Shown here in pieces: positions 7,507 to 13,538 of a stretch of DNA of 20,629 nucleotides; the first letter of the stretch is position 1, and the number at the start of each line of letters is the position of its first letter. This DNA comes from JADLGF01 sp020849415 (GTDB taxonomy: Bacteria > Chloroflexota > Chloroflexia > Thermomicrobiales > UBA6265), in the NCBI GenBank assembly GCA_033812595.1, contig JAPXTJ010000057.1, positions 1-20,629 on the forward strand, written 5' to 3'. Under the pieces are notes generated by a model that was given only the letters and a program-made list of their open reading frames with translations, was not told where the DNA came from and searched no databases. Made by a program: the position numbers and the translations under genes.

Positions 7507-8646
7507 GTGTTCAGACGACGACGATCGAATCGCGACATGCTCGTGTTGGGTGGCTGGCTTTTCGCCGACCTCCTGCTCGGGCTGGCGATGCTCTTCCTCG
7601 CCGCCAACACCTTCGGATCGCCGCCGCCGGAGCCGACGCCGACCGCCACGCCCAACCTGCTCGCGACCAGTGAGGCGAACGTCACCGCCGCCGAAGCGAC
7701 GATCCGCGCCCAACAACTGACGGCGCAGGAACGGGCGACGGCTGACGCGCTGATGTCGGCCCAGCAGACCGCGACCGCGGTCGCTGAACAGACGCTCGAG
7801 GCCATGTCCGCCGAGGAACGCGCCACCGCCGACGCCCTGGCAACCCAGCAGGCGATCGAATCGGCCGCTACGGTGGCCGCCTTCGCCACCGAAATGGCTG
7901 AGCAGGAGCTTTCCGTCTCGCAACTCGAACAGAATCTCGCCGATGCAGCCGCGCAAGCGACCGCTGACGCTGCCTCCGCCCAGGCCACGATCGACGCGCT
8001 CGCCACCCAGCAGGCGGAGGCCGCCACGGTCGCCGCCCAGAATGAGGAGAGCGGCGCGAACGCGATGGCGACCGCCAACGCTCAGGCGACCCAGGTCGCC
8101 GAGATCGCGGCGATCGCCACCCAGAACGCCGAATCAGGCGCCAACGAGCTCGCCACGGCCCAGGCGGAGGCGGCCGCCGCGATCGCGACCTCCGAGGCGA
8201 TCCTCGCCTCGATGGACGATGACGCGCTCGCCACCGCGGAAGCCCAGCAAGCGATCCTGCAACAAACGGTGGAAGCGCAGTCGACCGAACTCGCCATCTT
8301 CGCCAGTGGCAACGCCATCGAGGACGACTCGGTGGAACTCACGGTGAACATCAACGCCAACGGCCTGATCAGCGGCTCGGGAACATCGCGCGAGAACGCC
8401 GTCGATGCGCTGGCAGATGCCCTGGAGCCCTACCAGGGCTGTCAGGCGGTCGTGGTGCTCACGTACGGCCACGCCGGCGCCATCGGCACCGGCCAGCAGA
8501 TCGCCCAGGCAATCAACTCGATCCTGACGAGCGAGTTCTCCGACATCTTCGAGGGTGCCGCCCTGAAGGATTACGCCGACGTCTCCGGCAGCACCGGCCG
8601 CGTCGACATGGAAATCTTCTTCCGTACCGGCTGCGTCCCGGGTTAA
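7507..8646 (+). CDS. MotB/ZorB-like membrane protein: TM helix with Asp, Ala/Thr-rich coil, degenerate OmpA-like domain
   Basis: A protein of 379 residues starting at GTG 7507; Met11 is an alternative. A short Arg-rich cytoplasmic tip is followed by one helix (about 12-34) reading GGWLFADLLLGLAMLFLAA. This matches the MotB/ZorB/TolR helix pattern, W-x-x-A-D followed by an aliphatic run, with Asp21 at the proton-carrying position. A Pro/Thr linker (39-50) precedes about 215 residues of Ala/Thr/Gln/Glu-rich helix with duplicated segments (ERATADAL at 75 and 104; ESGAN at 181 and 209). Residues about 275-372 look like an OmpA/MotB C-terminal fold (VVVLTYGHAGAIGTGQQ, then RVDMEIFF), but the usual Asp of GHTD and the NRR arginines are missing, so peptidoglycan binding is uncertain. 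Cys312 and Cys376 could form a disulfide. It lies 39 bp behind the coiled-coil partner and is probably co-transcribed with it. A defence role like Zorya or a wall-tension role are both inference. Confidence 0.75.
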   Translation: MFRRRRSNRDMLVLGGWLFADLLLGLAMLFLAANTFGSPPPEPTPTATPNLLATSEANVTAAEATIRAQQLTAQERATADALMSAQQTATAVAEQTLEAMSAEERATADALATQQAIESAATVAAFATEMAEQELSVSQLEQNLADAAAQATADAASAQATIDALATQQAEAATVAAQNEESGANAMATANAQATQVAEIAAIATQNAESGANELATAQAEAAAAIATSEAILASMDDDALATAEAQQAILQQTVEAQSTELAIFASGNAIEDDSVELTVNINANGLISGSGTSRENAVDALADALEPYQGCQAVVVLTYGHAGAIGTGQQIAQAINSILTSEFSDIFEGAALKDYADVSGSTGRVDMEIFFRTGCVPG

Positions 8647-8672
8647 CATCGATCCCAGCCACGACTAATCGC

Positions 8673-8834
8673 GGAACTACTTAACACGTGTAGGGGAGGC
8701 TCTTGTGCCCTCCCGCGGTCGCCCGCAGATGACCGTCTCGTTGCGTCGGGTTGTGTTTCCAACGGAACCACCACTGTCACGGGCCACGTTCGTCGCCTGC
8801 GGGCGACCGGTAGGACACAAGGTCCTCCCCGACA
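8673..8834. repeat. MITE/REP-like palindromic element, copy 1
   Basis: The core (8689-8834) has imperfect terminal inverted repeats of about 45 bp: the left arm starts TGTAGGGGAGG and the right arm ends CCTCCCCGACA. Each arm also contains smaller hairpins, including the GGTCGCCCGCAG and CTGCGGGCGACC blocks. About 68 bp from 8673 matches 13359-13426 at roughly 90 percent by eye, and the right arm matches copy 2 too, while the central 50 bp differ. It has no coding capacity. It lies between convergent genes (stops at 8646 and 8852), where its hairpins could end transcription in both directions. Confidence 0.8.
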
Positions 8835-8851
8835 GACATGGATGTGGTTGT

Positions 8852-9427
8852 TTAGTCGTCGTCTTCGGACGGTAGAGTGCCCTGATAGGTCTTGCCGAGG
8901 GCGGCGTAGCGATCGGCGCCGAGGTGGTGCAGCACCCGGCCGGCGTCGACCTCAGTGACCCAGACGCCGTTGAACGCCTCCTCATCCGCGGTCACCCGCA
9001 TCGGCGTGGCGACGAAAAGATCGTGATCCCCGATCGTCACCCGATCGCGCACGTTGCATTCGATGTGCGCCACGCACTCCGCGATCAGCGGCGCTTCGGT
9101 CGCGACCCCCGGCTCCGGCGTGAGTCCGCTCGCTTCGAACTTGTCCTGATCCCGACCCGAGACCATCCCGGCCAGATGCACGGCGGTCAGAAGCTCGAGC
9201 GTCGGGAAATTCAGCGTGAACACCTCGGTTTTCGTCATGAACTCGTGCGTCAGCCGTGACGGCTGTACGGCGATCGAGATCAGCATCGGAGAAAGCGAGA
9301 TCGGCTGCATCCAGGCGGCCGTCATCACGTTCGGCTGATCCTTGTACATCGTGGTGACCAGCGCCAGCGGACCAGGCGCCAGCATGCGGAGCGCATCACG
9401 CGATTGTCGAAAAACCTTGCTGCTCAT
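8852..9427 (-). CDS. Flavin reductase-like (DIM6/NTAB) FMN-binding domain protein
   Basis: Soluble protein of 191 residues of the flavin reductase-like split-barrel family, which binds FMN and either reduces flavin with NAD(P)H for partner oxygenases or uses it as a cofactor. Family features are the N-terminal segment GPLALVTTMYKDQPNVMTAAW (about 19-39), the following strand LISIAVQPSRLTHEFM (49-64) and TEVFTLNFPT (67-76), plus the C-terminal strand region around 135-165. The C-terminus is acidic. The start ATG lies 2 bp past the glycosyltransferase stop, and its ribosome site GAGGG (9437-9433) lies just before the end of that gene, so the two form an operon. No oxygenase partner is in the window, so the substrate is unknown. 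Confidence 0.85.
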   Translation of the reverse strand: MSSKVFRQSRDALRMLAPGPLALVTTMYKDQPNVMTAAWMQPISLSPMLISIAVQPSRLTHEFMTKTEVFTLNFPTLELLTAVHLAGMVSGRDQDKFEASGLTPEPGVATEAPLIAECVAHIECNVRDRVTIGDHDLFVATPMRVTADEEAFNGVWVTEVDAGRVLHHLGADRYAALGKTYQGTLPSEDDD

Positions 9428-9429
9428 CG

Positions 9430-10557
9430 TTACCCTCTGCGGCTGATCGCGATCGCTTCACGATACGCTTCAAGCGTCTGTTCCGCCGTTCGTCGCCACG
9501 AAAAGGTGGCCGCGCGTTCCACGCCCCGGCGCGCCAGAACCGCGCGGCGCGCGTCGTTATTCATCAGGTCAATCAGCGCCGCGCGCCAGGCGTCGACGGT
9601 CGGTTCGACGAGCAGCCCCGCGTCGCCGACCACCTCCGGGAAGCTGGTTCGGTCGGCGGCGATCACCGGGGTGCCACAGGCCATCGCTTCGAGCGGCGTC
9701 AGGCCGAAGCCTTCGTAGATCGAGGGGGTCGCGTAGATCGCCGCTCCCTGATAGAGCGCCAATTTCTCATCATCGCTGAGCCAGCCGGTCAAGACGACCG
9801 CGTCGCGAAGTCCGAGTCGTTCGATCAAGGGGGCAAGATCGGGGAAGATAACCGGATTGCCGCTATGCGCCCGCCCGCCGATGACCAGTTGCGTATCCGG
9901 AGGCAGATCGGGACGAGCGGCGGCAAATGCCTCGATCAGCAGATCGACCCGCTTCCGCACATCGAGACCGCCGACATTGAAGATGTACGCTCCCCGGACA
10001 CCAAACTTCGCGACGACACGCTCATCGAGCGTGCCGGTAGCTAAGGGGCGGAACGTGGCGTCCGCCGCTTCGGGCGTGACGCGGATCCGGTGGCGCGGAA
10101 TGGTGAGCAGGCGGTGCAGATCGTCCGCCGCCGCCTGGGATGGCGTCAACACCAGCGTGGCCCGACGGGTGGTTCGCTGCATCAACGCCAGATGCGCCCG
10201 CATCGGGGCCGAGGAACGGTACTCGGGCAGGGAGAAGGGAATGGCGTCGTGGATCGTGACCACGAAGGGAATGGAGGTGCGCAACGGCGCGGCGAAACTC
10301 GGGATGTGCAACAGATCGGGCTTCAGCCGCCGGGCGGTGGATCCGAACCCGCTGATTTCCCACTGAAACCGCAACAACCGCGCATCCCGGCGGAGCTTTC
10401 CGGGCAGGAATGACGGGCCCCAGGCATCGGGACGGTCGACTACCAGGAATTCGTCGTCGGGAGCCGCCACCGGCAGTTCGCGGAGGAGCGCGTCGAGGTA
10501 GGCGCCGGTGCCGGATGGTGGAAGGGATCGAAACTGACCATCGATGGCGATGCGCAC
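9430..10557 (-). CDS. Glycosyltransferase family 4 (GT-B fold)
   Basis: Retaining GT-B glycosyltransferase of 375 residues. The N-terminal acceptor domain starts VRIAIDGQF with the glycine-containing GTGAY loop (16-20) and the HIPSF and TIHDAIPF segments (85-89, 101-108). The C-terminal donor domain holds YIFNVGGLDVRKRVDLLIEA (191-210), VVLTGWLSDDE (254-264) and the E-x7-E motif in EGFGLTPLE (Glu282, Glu290) followed by AMACGTPVIA. These are the marks of GT4 enzymes, which use nucleotide sugars such as GDP-mannose or UDP-glucose. The acceptor is unknown; exopolysaccharide or glycolipid is possible. The frame is open to 10701, but GTG 10557 has a good ribosome site and begins exactly at the family N-terminus. 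It is first of two genes and diverges from trxA. Confidence 0.9.
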   Translation of the reverse strand: MRIAIDGQFRSLPPSGTGAYLDALLRELPVAAPDDEFLVVDRPDAWGPSFLPGKLRRDARLLRFQWEISGFGSTARRLKPDLLHIPSFAAPLRTSIPFVVTIHDAIPFSLPEYRSSAPMRAHLALMQRTTRRATLVLTPSQAAADDLHRLLTIPRHRIRVTPEAADATFRPLATGTLDERVVAKFGVRGAYIFNVGGLDVRKRVDLLIEAFAAARPDLPPDTQLVIGGRAHSGNPVIFPDLAPLIERLGLRDAVVLTGWLSDDEKLALYQGAAIYATPSIYEGFGLTPLEAMACGTPVIAADRTSFPEVVGDAGLLVEPTVDAWRAALIDLMNNDARRAVLARRGVERAATFSWRRTAEQTLEAYREAIAISRRG

Positions 10558-10563
10558 GCTGCG

Positions 10564-10569
10564 TTCCTC
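10564..10569 (-). promoter_or_regulatory. Ribosome binding site that sets the glycosyltransferase start
   Basis: On the minus strand GAGGAA lies 6 nt before the GTG at 10557. This supports a start 48 codons inside the longest open frame. Confidence 0.65.
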
Positions 10570-10610
10570 GTTCGTCACCGATCGGCCAGCCCCCCGGCGC
10601 CGCTCAACGT

Positions 10611-10616
10611 AGTATA
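10611..10616 (-). promoter_or_regulatory. Probable -10 element of the glycosyltransferase operon
   Basis: TATACT on the minus strand matches five of six bases of the TATAAT consensus and sits in a locally AT-rich patch about 55 bp upstream of the GTG at 10557. That leaves a leader of roughly 45 nt. No strong -35 is visible 16-18 bp upstream. It also explains why the open frame before 10557 is not part of the protein. Confidence 0.45.
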
Positions 10617-10730
10617 AACGTGAGATAGTCCGCGCCCCGTTGACGAGCGTCGCGTGCGGGCCGGTCTCGCCTATGCTATCATTTGGGAAGTAGCTTTCCA
10701 CTTAGATAGCAACGAAGGAGTCAATCAGGT

Positions 10731-11069
10731 ATGTCCACATTGCAGCAGGTTACTGACAGCACCTTCGGCGCCGAAGTGCTCGAATCCGACGGACCGGTGC
10801 TGGTCGATTTCTGGGCCCCATGGTGCGGTCCCTGCCGGATGCTGCACCCGGTGCTCGAGGAAGTCGCCGGCGAGCGCGCCGATTCGCTGAAGATCGTTTC
10901 GATCAACATCGATGACAACGTCACCTATGCCGGCCAGCTCGGTGTCGTTTCGATCCCGGCCCTCTTCATCTTCCAGGACGGCAAGGTGGTCAACAAGACT
11001 TTCGGCGCCTACCCGAAGCGCCACCTGACCGAATGGATCGACGAGTCCCTCGCCGCCGTCGCGCAATAA
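10731..11069 (+). CDS. trxA: Thioredoxin
   Basis: Cytoplasmic thiol-disulfide reductant of 112 residues, the usual thioredoxin length. The active site WCGPC is at 31-35 within VLVDFWAPWCGPC, Asp26 is the buried acid, and the cis-proline is Pro76 in SIPALFIF. The C-terminal helix is complete. No signal peptide or membrane anchor is seen, so it is the general cytoplasmic form, which among other targets reduces ribonucleotide reductase. AAGGAG (10715-10720) lies 10 nt before the ATG. A -10-like TATGCT (10672-10677) lies upstream without a clear -35. It is monocistronic, divergent from the glycosyltransferase and convergent with nrdR, and a strong terminator follows. Confidence 0.96.
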   Translation: MSTLQQVTDSTFGAEVLESDGPVLVDFWAPWCGPCRMLHPVLEEVAGERADSLKIVSINIDDNVTYAGQLGVVSIPALFIFQDGKVVNKTFGAYPKRHLTEWIDESLAAVAQ

Positions 11070-11080
11070 CGAACGAGGCT

Positions 11081-11198
11081 ACCCTCACCCAACCCCTCTC
11101 CCGCCGCGGCGGGAGAGGGATTTTTTGTTGGCTGCATCCAGGCCCATGACACATCTCCCCTCTCCTGTCGCAGCGGGAGAGGGGGCGGGGGTGAGGGT
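11081..11198. repeat. Palindromic repeat element with nested hairpins between trxA and nrdR
   Basis: The ends are inverted: ACCCTCACCC at 11081-11090 and GGGGGTGAGGGT at 11187-11198, each continued by C/T-rich or G/A-rich blocks giving about 26 bp of imperfect terminal repeat. Inside are a perfect 26-bp palindrome (11094-11119) and a second hairpin (about 11157-11184) with CCCCTCTCC and GGGAGAGGGG arms. It has no coding capacity. The design is that of a small non-autonomous element or REP-like repeat placed between convergent genes. Its sequence is unrelated to the 8673 and 13359 element. Confidence 0.65.
11094..11126 (+). terminator. Rho-independent terminator of trxA
   Basis: The 26-bp palindrome CCCTCTCCCGCCG/CGGCGGGAGAGGG forms a 13-bp GC-rich arm on each side, although the innermost pairs cannot all close in RNA. 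It is followed by A and then six T (11121-11126), 25 bp past the trxA stop. It forms part of the repeat element that spans 11081-11198. Confidence 0.8.
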
Positions 11199-11207
11199 CG
11201 CTCCGTC

Positions 11208-11651
11208 CTACAATTCTTCGAGTTCGCGTTTGAGGTCGGCGACATCCGCGAACTCGCGGTAGACCGATGCGAAGCGGATGTAGGCGACGTGATCGAGGTC
11301 GCGGAGCCGTTTCAGGACCGATTCGCCGATGGCGGCGGAGGGTACCTCGGGCGTTCCCAGGGAGAGCAGGTCGGATTCGACCCCGGCGATCATCTCGTCG
11401 ATCTGCTTTTCGCCGATGGGGCGTTTGGTCAACGCGACCCGCAGCTTCTGGCGAAGCTTGACCGGGTCCCACTCCTCGCGGCGGCCATCCTTCTTGACGA
11501 CCATGAGCGACGCCATTTCGAAGCGCTCGTAGGTGGTGAAGCGCTTGGCGCACACGACGCACTCACGACGGCGCCGGATGGCGTCGCCGCTGTTCAGATC
11601 CCGACTATCAATGACCCGCGTATCGCGTGCGCGGCAATATGGACAGCGCAC
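11208..11651 (-). CDS. nrdR: Transcriptional repressor NrdR
   Basis: NrdR, the zinc-ribbon and ATP-cone regulator that represses ribonucleotide reductase genes according to the ATP/dATP level; 147 residues, near the usual 150. The zinc ribbon has CPYC (Cys3, Cys6) and CVVC (Cys31, Cys34) with the DNA-binding basic stretch AIRRRREC before the second pair. The ATP-cone spans about 49-139 (VVKKDGRREEWDPVKLRQKL). The start is GTG at 11651 with GGAGG (11661-11657) 5 nt upstream. It follows ftsZ by 47 bp and is probably read from the same transcript, linking DNA-precursor control with division. No ribonucleotide reductase gene or clear NrdR-box pair was noticed in the window. Confidence 0.97.
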   Translation of the reverse strand: MRCPYCRARDTRVIDSRDLNSGDAIRRRRECVVCAKRFTTYERFEMASLMVVKKDGRREEWDPVKLRQKLRVALTKRPIGEKQIDEMIAGVESDLLSLGTPEVPSAAIGESVLKRLRDLDHVAYIRFASVYREFADVADLKRELEEL

Positions 11652-11656
11652 CCGTG

Positions 11657-11661
11657 CCTCC
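11657..11661 (-). promoter_or_regulatory. Ribosome binding site of nrdR
   Basis: On the minus strand GGAGG stands 5 nt before GTG 11651, confirming the non-ATG start. It lies in the 47-bp gap after the ftsZ stop. Confidence 0.7.
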
Positions 11662-11698
11662 GGTTTCGCGCGTTACGCCGGTCCATGCGCCGCAGCCT

Positions 11699-13135
11699 CT
11701 AGCCGCGGCGAATGAAATCGACGAGTTTCGAGCCGCCACCCATGTCGCCCCAATCGTCGTCCGGATCCATCGGACCGGTCGGCTGAGGTCGTGGCGGCGC
11801 TTCCTGCGGGCGATAACCAGACTCGGCGGGATTCTGGCGGTACGGATCCGGCGCCTGTGGCTGCCGGTATGGGTCCTGCTGCCGGTAGGGATCCGGCTGC
11901 TGGCGGTACGGATCGGGCTGACGGTACGGATCCTGCTGCGGCGGCGCGGGCTGGCGATAACCACCCTGCCCTTGCGGTTGCCGCGGCATCGCCGTGGTGC
12001 GCACACCCGGCCGGTAGCGGTACTCGTTGACCGGCGGCCGATCGTCGAACCCGGTCGCAATCAGGGTGATCATCACCGTGTCGCCCAGCGTTTCGTCGAT
12101 CGAGGTGCCGTAGATGATCTCGGCGTCCTCGTGCGCGGCTGCCTGGATGATCGCCGCCGCCTCATTGGTTTCGTGCAGGGTGAGATCGGCTCCGCCGGCG
12201 ATGTTGTAGAGCACGCCGGTCGCGCCCTGGATATCCATCTCCAGCAGCGGCGAGGAGATCGCCTGCCGCGCCGCATCGGCGCAACGCGATTCGCCCGAAC
12301 CGGTGCCGATCGCCATCAACGCCGAGCCGGCGTCGCTCATGATCGTCTTCACGTCGGCGAAGTCGAGGTTGATCACGCCCGGCTTGGTGATGAGATCGGA
12401 GATACCGGCGATACCCTGCCGCAGCACGTCATCCGCCATCTGGAACGCTTCCGTCAGTGGCGTGCGCGGATCGACCATGTGAATCAACCGCTCGTTCGGA
12501 ATCGTGATCAGGGCATCGACCTGCTCGCGCAGGTTGTTGATGCCATCCTCGGCCGAACGACGCCGGCGCGAGCCCTCGAAATCGAACGGCTTGGTGACCA
12601 CGCCGACCGTGAGCGCCCCCGCCGCGCGGGCGAGCTTGGCGATAACCGGCGACGCACCGGTGCCGGTGCCGCCGCCCATGCCGGCGGTGATGAAGACCAT
12701 GTCGGCATCGCGCACCAGTTCGGCGAGCATGTCGGCGCTCTCTTCGGCGGCACGTCCGCCGACCTCAGGCCGGCCGCCGGCGCCGAGGCCGCGCGTAATC
12801 TTGTCGCCGATTCGCACTGCCACTTCGGCGTGGCTGTTCAGCAGCGCCTGGGCATCGGTGTTGACCGCGATGAATTCGATCCCGGTCACGCCCGAATTGA
12901 TCATCCGGTTGACCGCGTTGCTGCCGGCGCCGCCAACCCCGATCACGGTGATCCGGGCGAACGACGACTGCAGGTCATCGAAGTACGTGGGATACGGATC
13001 GCTCACATCACCAATCCCGGCCGTAGGGGAAACGCCAGGCGCCGCCTGGTTCACCGGCGGCGTGGTTCCGTTGTGATCCCGGCTCCCCCGCCCGGCTCCC
13101 TGGCGCTGTCCCTGGAAATCCATACTCGTTACCAT
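11699..13135 (-). CDS. ftsZ: Cell division protein FtsZ with extended N-terminus and repeat-bearing linker
   Basis: Tubulin-like GTPase that forms the division ring; 478 residues, longer than the common 350-400. The nucleotide-binding domain starts near 60 (ARITVIGVGGAGSNAVNRM). The tubulin signature GGGTGTGA is at 154-161 and the T7 catalytic loop is NLDFADVKTIMSDAG with Asp258 and Asp261 (256-270). Core ends near 365. An N-terminal extension of about 58 Pro/Gly/Asp-rich residues precedes the core. The C-terminal linker (about 366-455) carries five DPYRQ units (402-434). The end, KLVDFIRRG, fits the conserved tail peptide that binds partners such as FtsA or SepF. Start is uncertain between ATG 13135 and ATG 13123; neither has a strong ribosome site. 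Neither ftsQ nor ftsA precedes it. Confidence 0.97.
   Translation of the reverse strand: MVTSMDFQGQRQGAGRGSRDHNGTTPPVNQAAPGVSPTAGIGDVSDPYPTYFDDLQSSFARITVIGVGGAGSNAVNRMINSGVTGIEFIAVNTDAQALLNSHAEVAVRIGDKITRGLGAGGRPEVGGRAAEESADMLAELVRDADMVFITAGMGGGTGTGASPVIAKLARAAGALTVGVVTKPFDFEGSRRRRSAEDGINNLREQVDALITIPNERLIHMVDPRTPLTEAFQMADDVLRQGIAGISDLITKPGVINLDFADVKTIMSDAGSALMAIGTGSGESRCADAARQAISSPLLEMDIQGATGVLYNIAGGADLTLHETNEAAAIIQAAAHEDAEIIYGTSIDETLGDTVMITLIATGFDDRPPVNEYRYRPGVRTTAMPRQPQGQGGYRQPAPPQQDPYRQPDPYRQQPDPYRQQDPYRQPQAPDPYRQNPAESGYRPQEAPPRPQPTGPMDPDDDWGDMGGGSKLVDFIRRG
11834..11932 (-). repeat. Tandem DPYRQ-coding repeats in the ftsZ linker
   Basis: Five DPYRQ units encoded by near-identical 15-base blocks spaced 18, 21, 18 and 27 bases apart. 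On the plus strand the blocks read as variants of CTGnCGGTAnGGATC. Degenerate units flank them on both sides (GGYRQP and SGYRPQ). The array lies in the disordered linker of FtsZ and could vary in copy number between strains. Confidence 0.85.
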
Positions 13136-13374
13136 CCCGTCAGGCGAGCGCCCATCGGCGCTCCAGCCAGTTCATTCGAATGCTCGCGATCCCGATTTGC
13201 GAACGTACGCAAGTGTATCAAACAAGTGTACGCCCCTCATATCCCGAGGGAAAGAGCGGCTTTACGCAAAAAGTTTACACATCTGACCCGATCGTCCCAA
13301 ACGGCCGGCCACCGAATCCGTAGCCCAACATCAGGCGCCGATCCCACCACGTGTAGAAGGAATTACTTAACCGG
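13136..13374 (-). other. Leader and probable promoter region of ftsZ
   Basis: A gene-free stretch between ftsZ and the repeat copy at 13359-13523, part of a 403-bp space (13136-13538) in an otherwise gapless cluster. It is notably more AT-rich than its surroundings around 13195-13275 (for example the AAAAAGTTTAC patch), as expected of a promoter region, and holds the direct repeat noted separately. No small ORF with a ribosome site was seen. Confidence 0.5.
13210..13230 (-). promoter_or_regulatory. Direct repeat with -10-like cores upstream of ftsZ
   Basis: CAAGTGTA occurs at 13210-13217 and 13223-13230, a 13-bp period. On the minus strand each copy reads TACACTTG and begins with a -10-like TACACT. 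The pair lies 75-95 bp upstream of the ftsZ start. It could be two overlapping promoters or a regulator site covering a promoter. No clear -35 partner is seen for either. Confidence 0.35.
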
Positions 13375-13523
13375 TGTAGGGGAGGGTCTTATGCCCTCCC
13401 GCGGTCGCCCGCAGGCGACCGTCTCGTCGCACCAAGCCGACTTTTCATTTTGAACTGATCCGAGTCGCACGGGGTAGACCGTCGCCTGCGGGCTACCGGG
13501 AGGGCATAAAACCCTCCCCTACA
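13359..13523. repeat. MITE/REP-like palindromic element, copy 2
   Basis: Same element and orientation as at 8673-8834. The core 13375-13523 has inverted arms of about 50 bp, TGTAGGGGAGGG at left and CCCTCCCCTACA at right, and these ends are perfectly complementary. Each arm folds again: GGGAGGG/CCCTCCC around a 7-base loop, and GTCGCC/GGCGAC around CGCA. The unmatched centre (about 13430-13475) is AT-richer. It sits 16 bp past the ddl stop, so it may terminate the Mur operon transcript before ftsZ. Confidence 0.82.
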
Positions 13524-13538
13524 GATTCGGTTGGGTCG

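Noticed and set aside
5770..8646. Complete Zorya defence system
   Set aside because: Only an AB-like pair is seen. ZorC, ZorD or ZorE candidates are absent from the window, and similarity of the A subunit to ZorA is architectural only.
8689..8834. CRISPR array or repeat cluster
   Set aside because: There are only two dispersed copies 4.7 kb apart with inverted arms, no regularly spaced direct repeats and no cas gene.
10558..10701. N-terminal extension of the glycosyltransferase
   Set aside because: The stretch contains a -10-like TATACT, and a good ribosome site precedes the GTG that begins the conserved GT4 N-terminus.
8673..13523. Composite transposon bounded by the two palindromic elements
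   Set aside because: The copies lie in direct orientation around trxA, nrdR and ftsZ, which are core genes, and no transposase is present between them.
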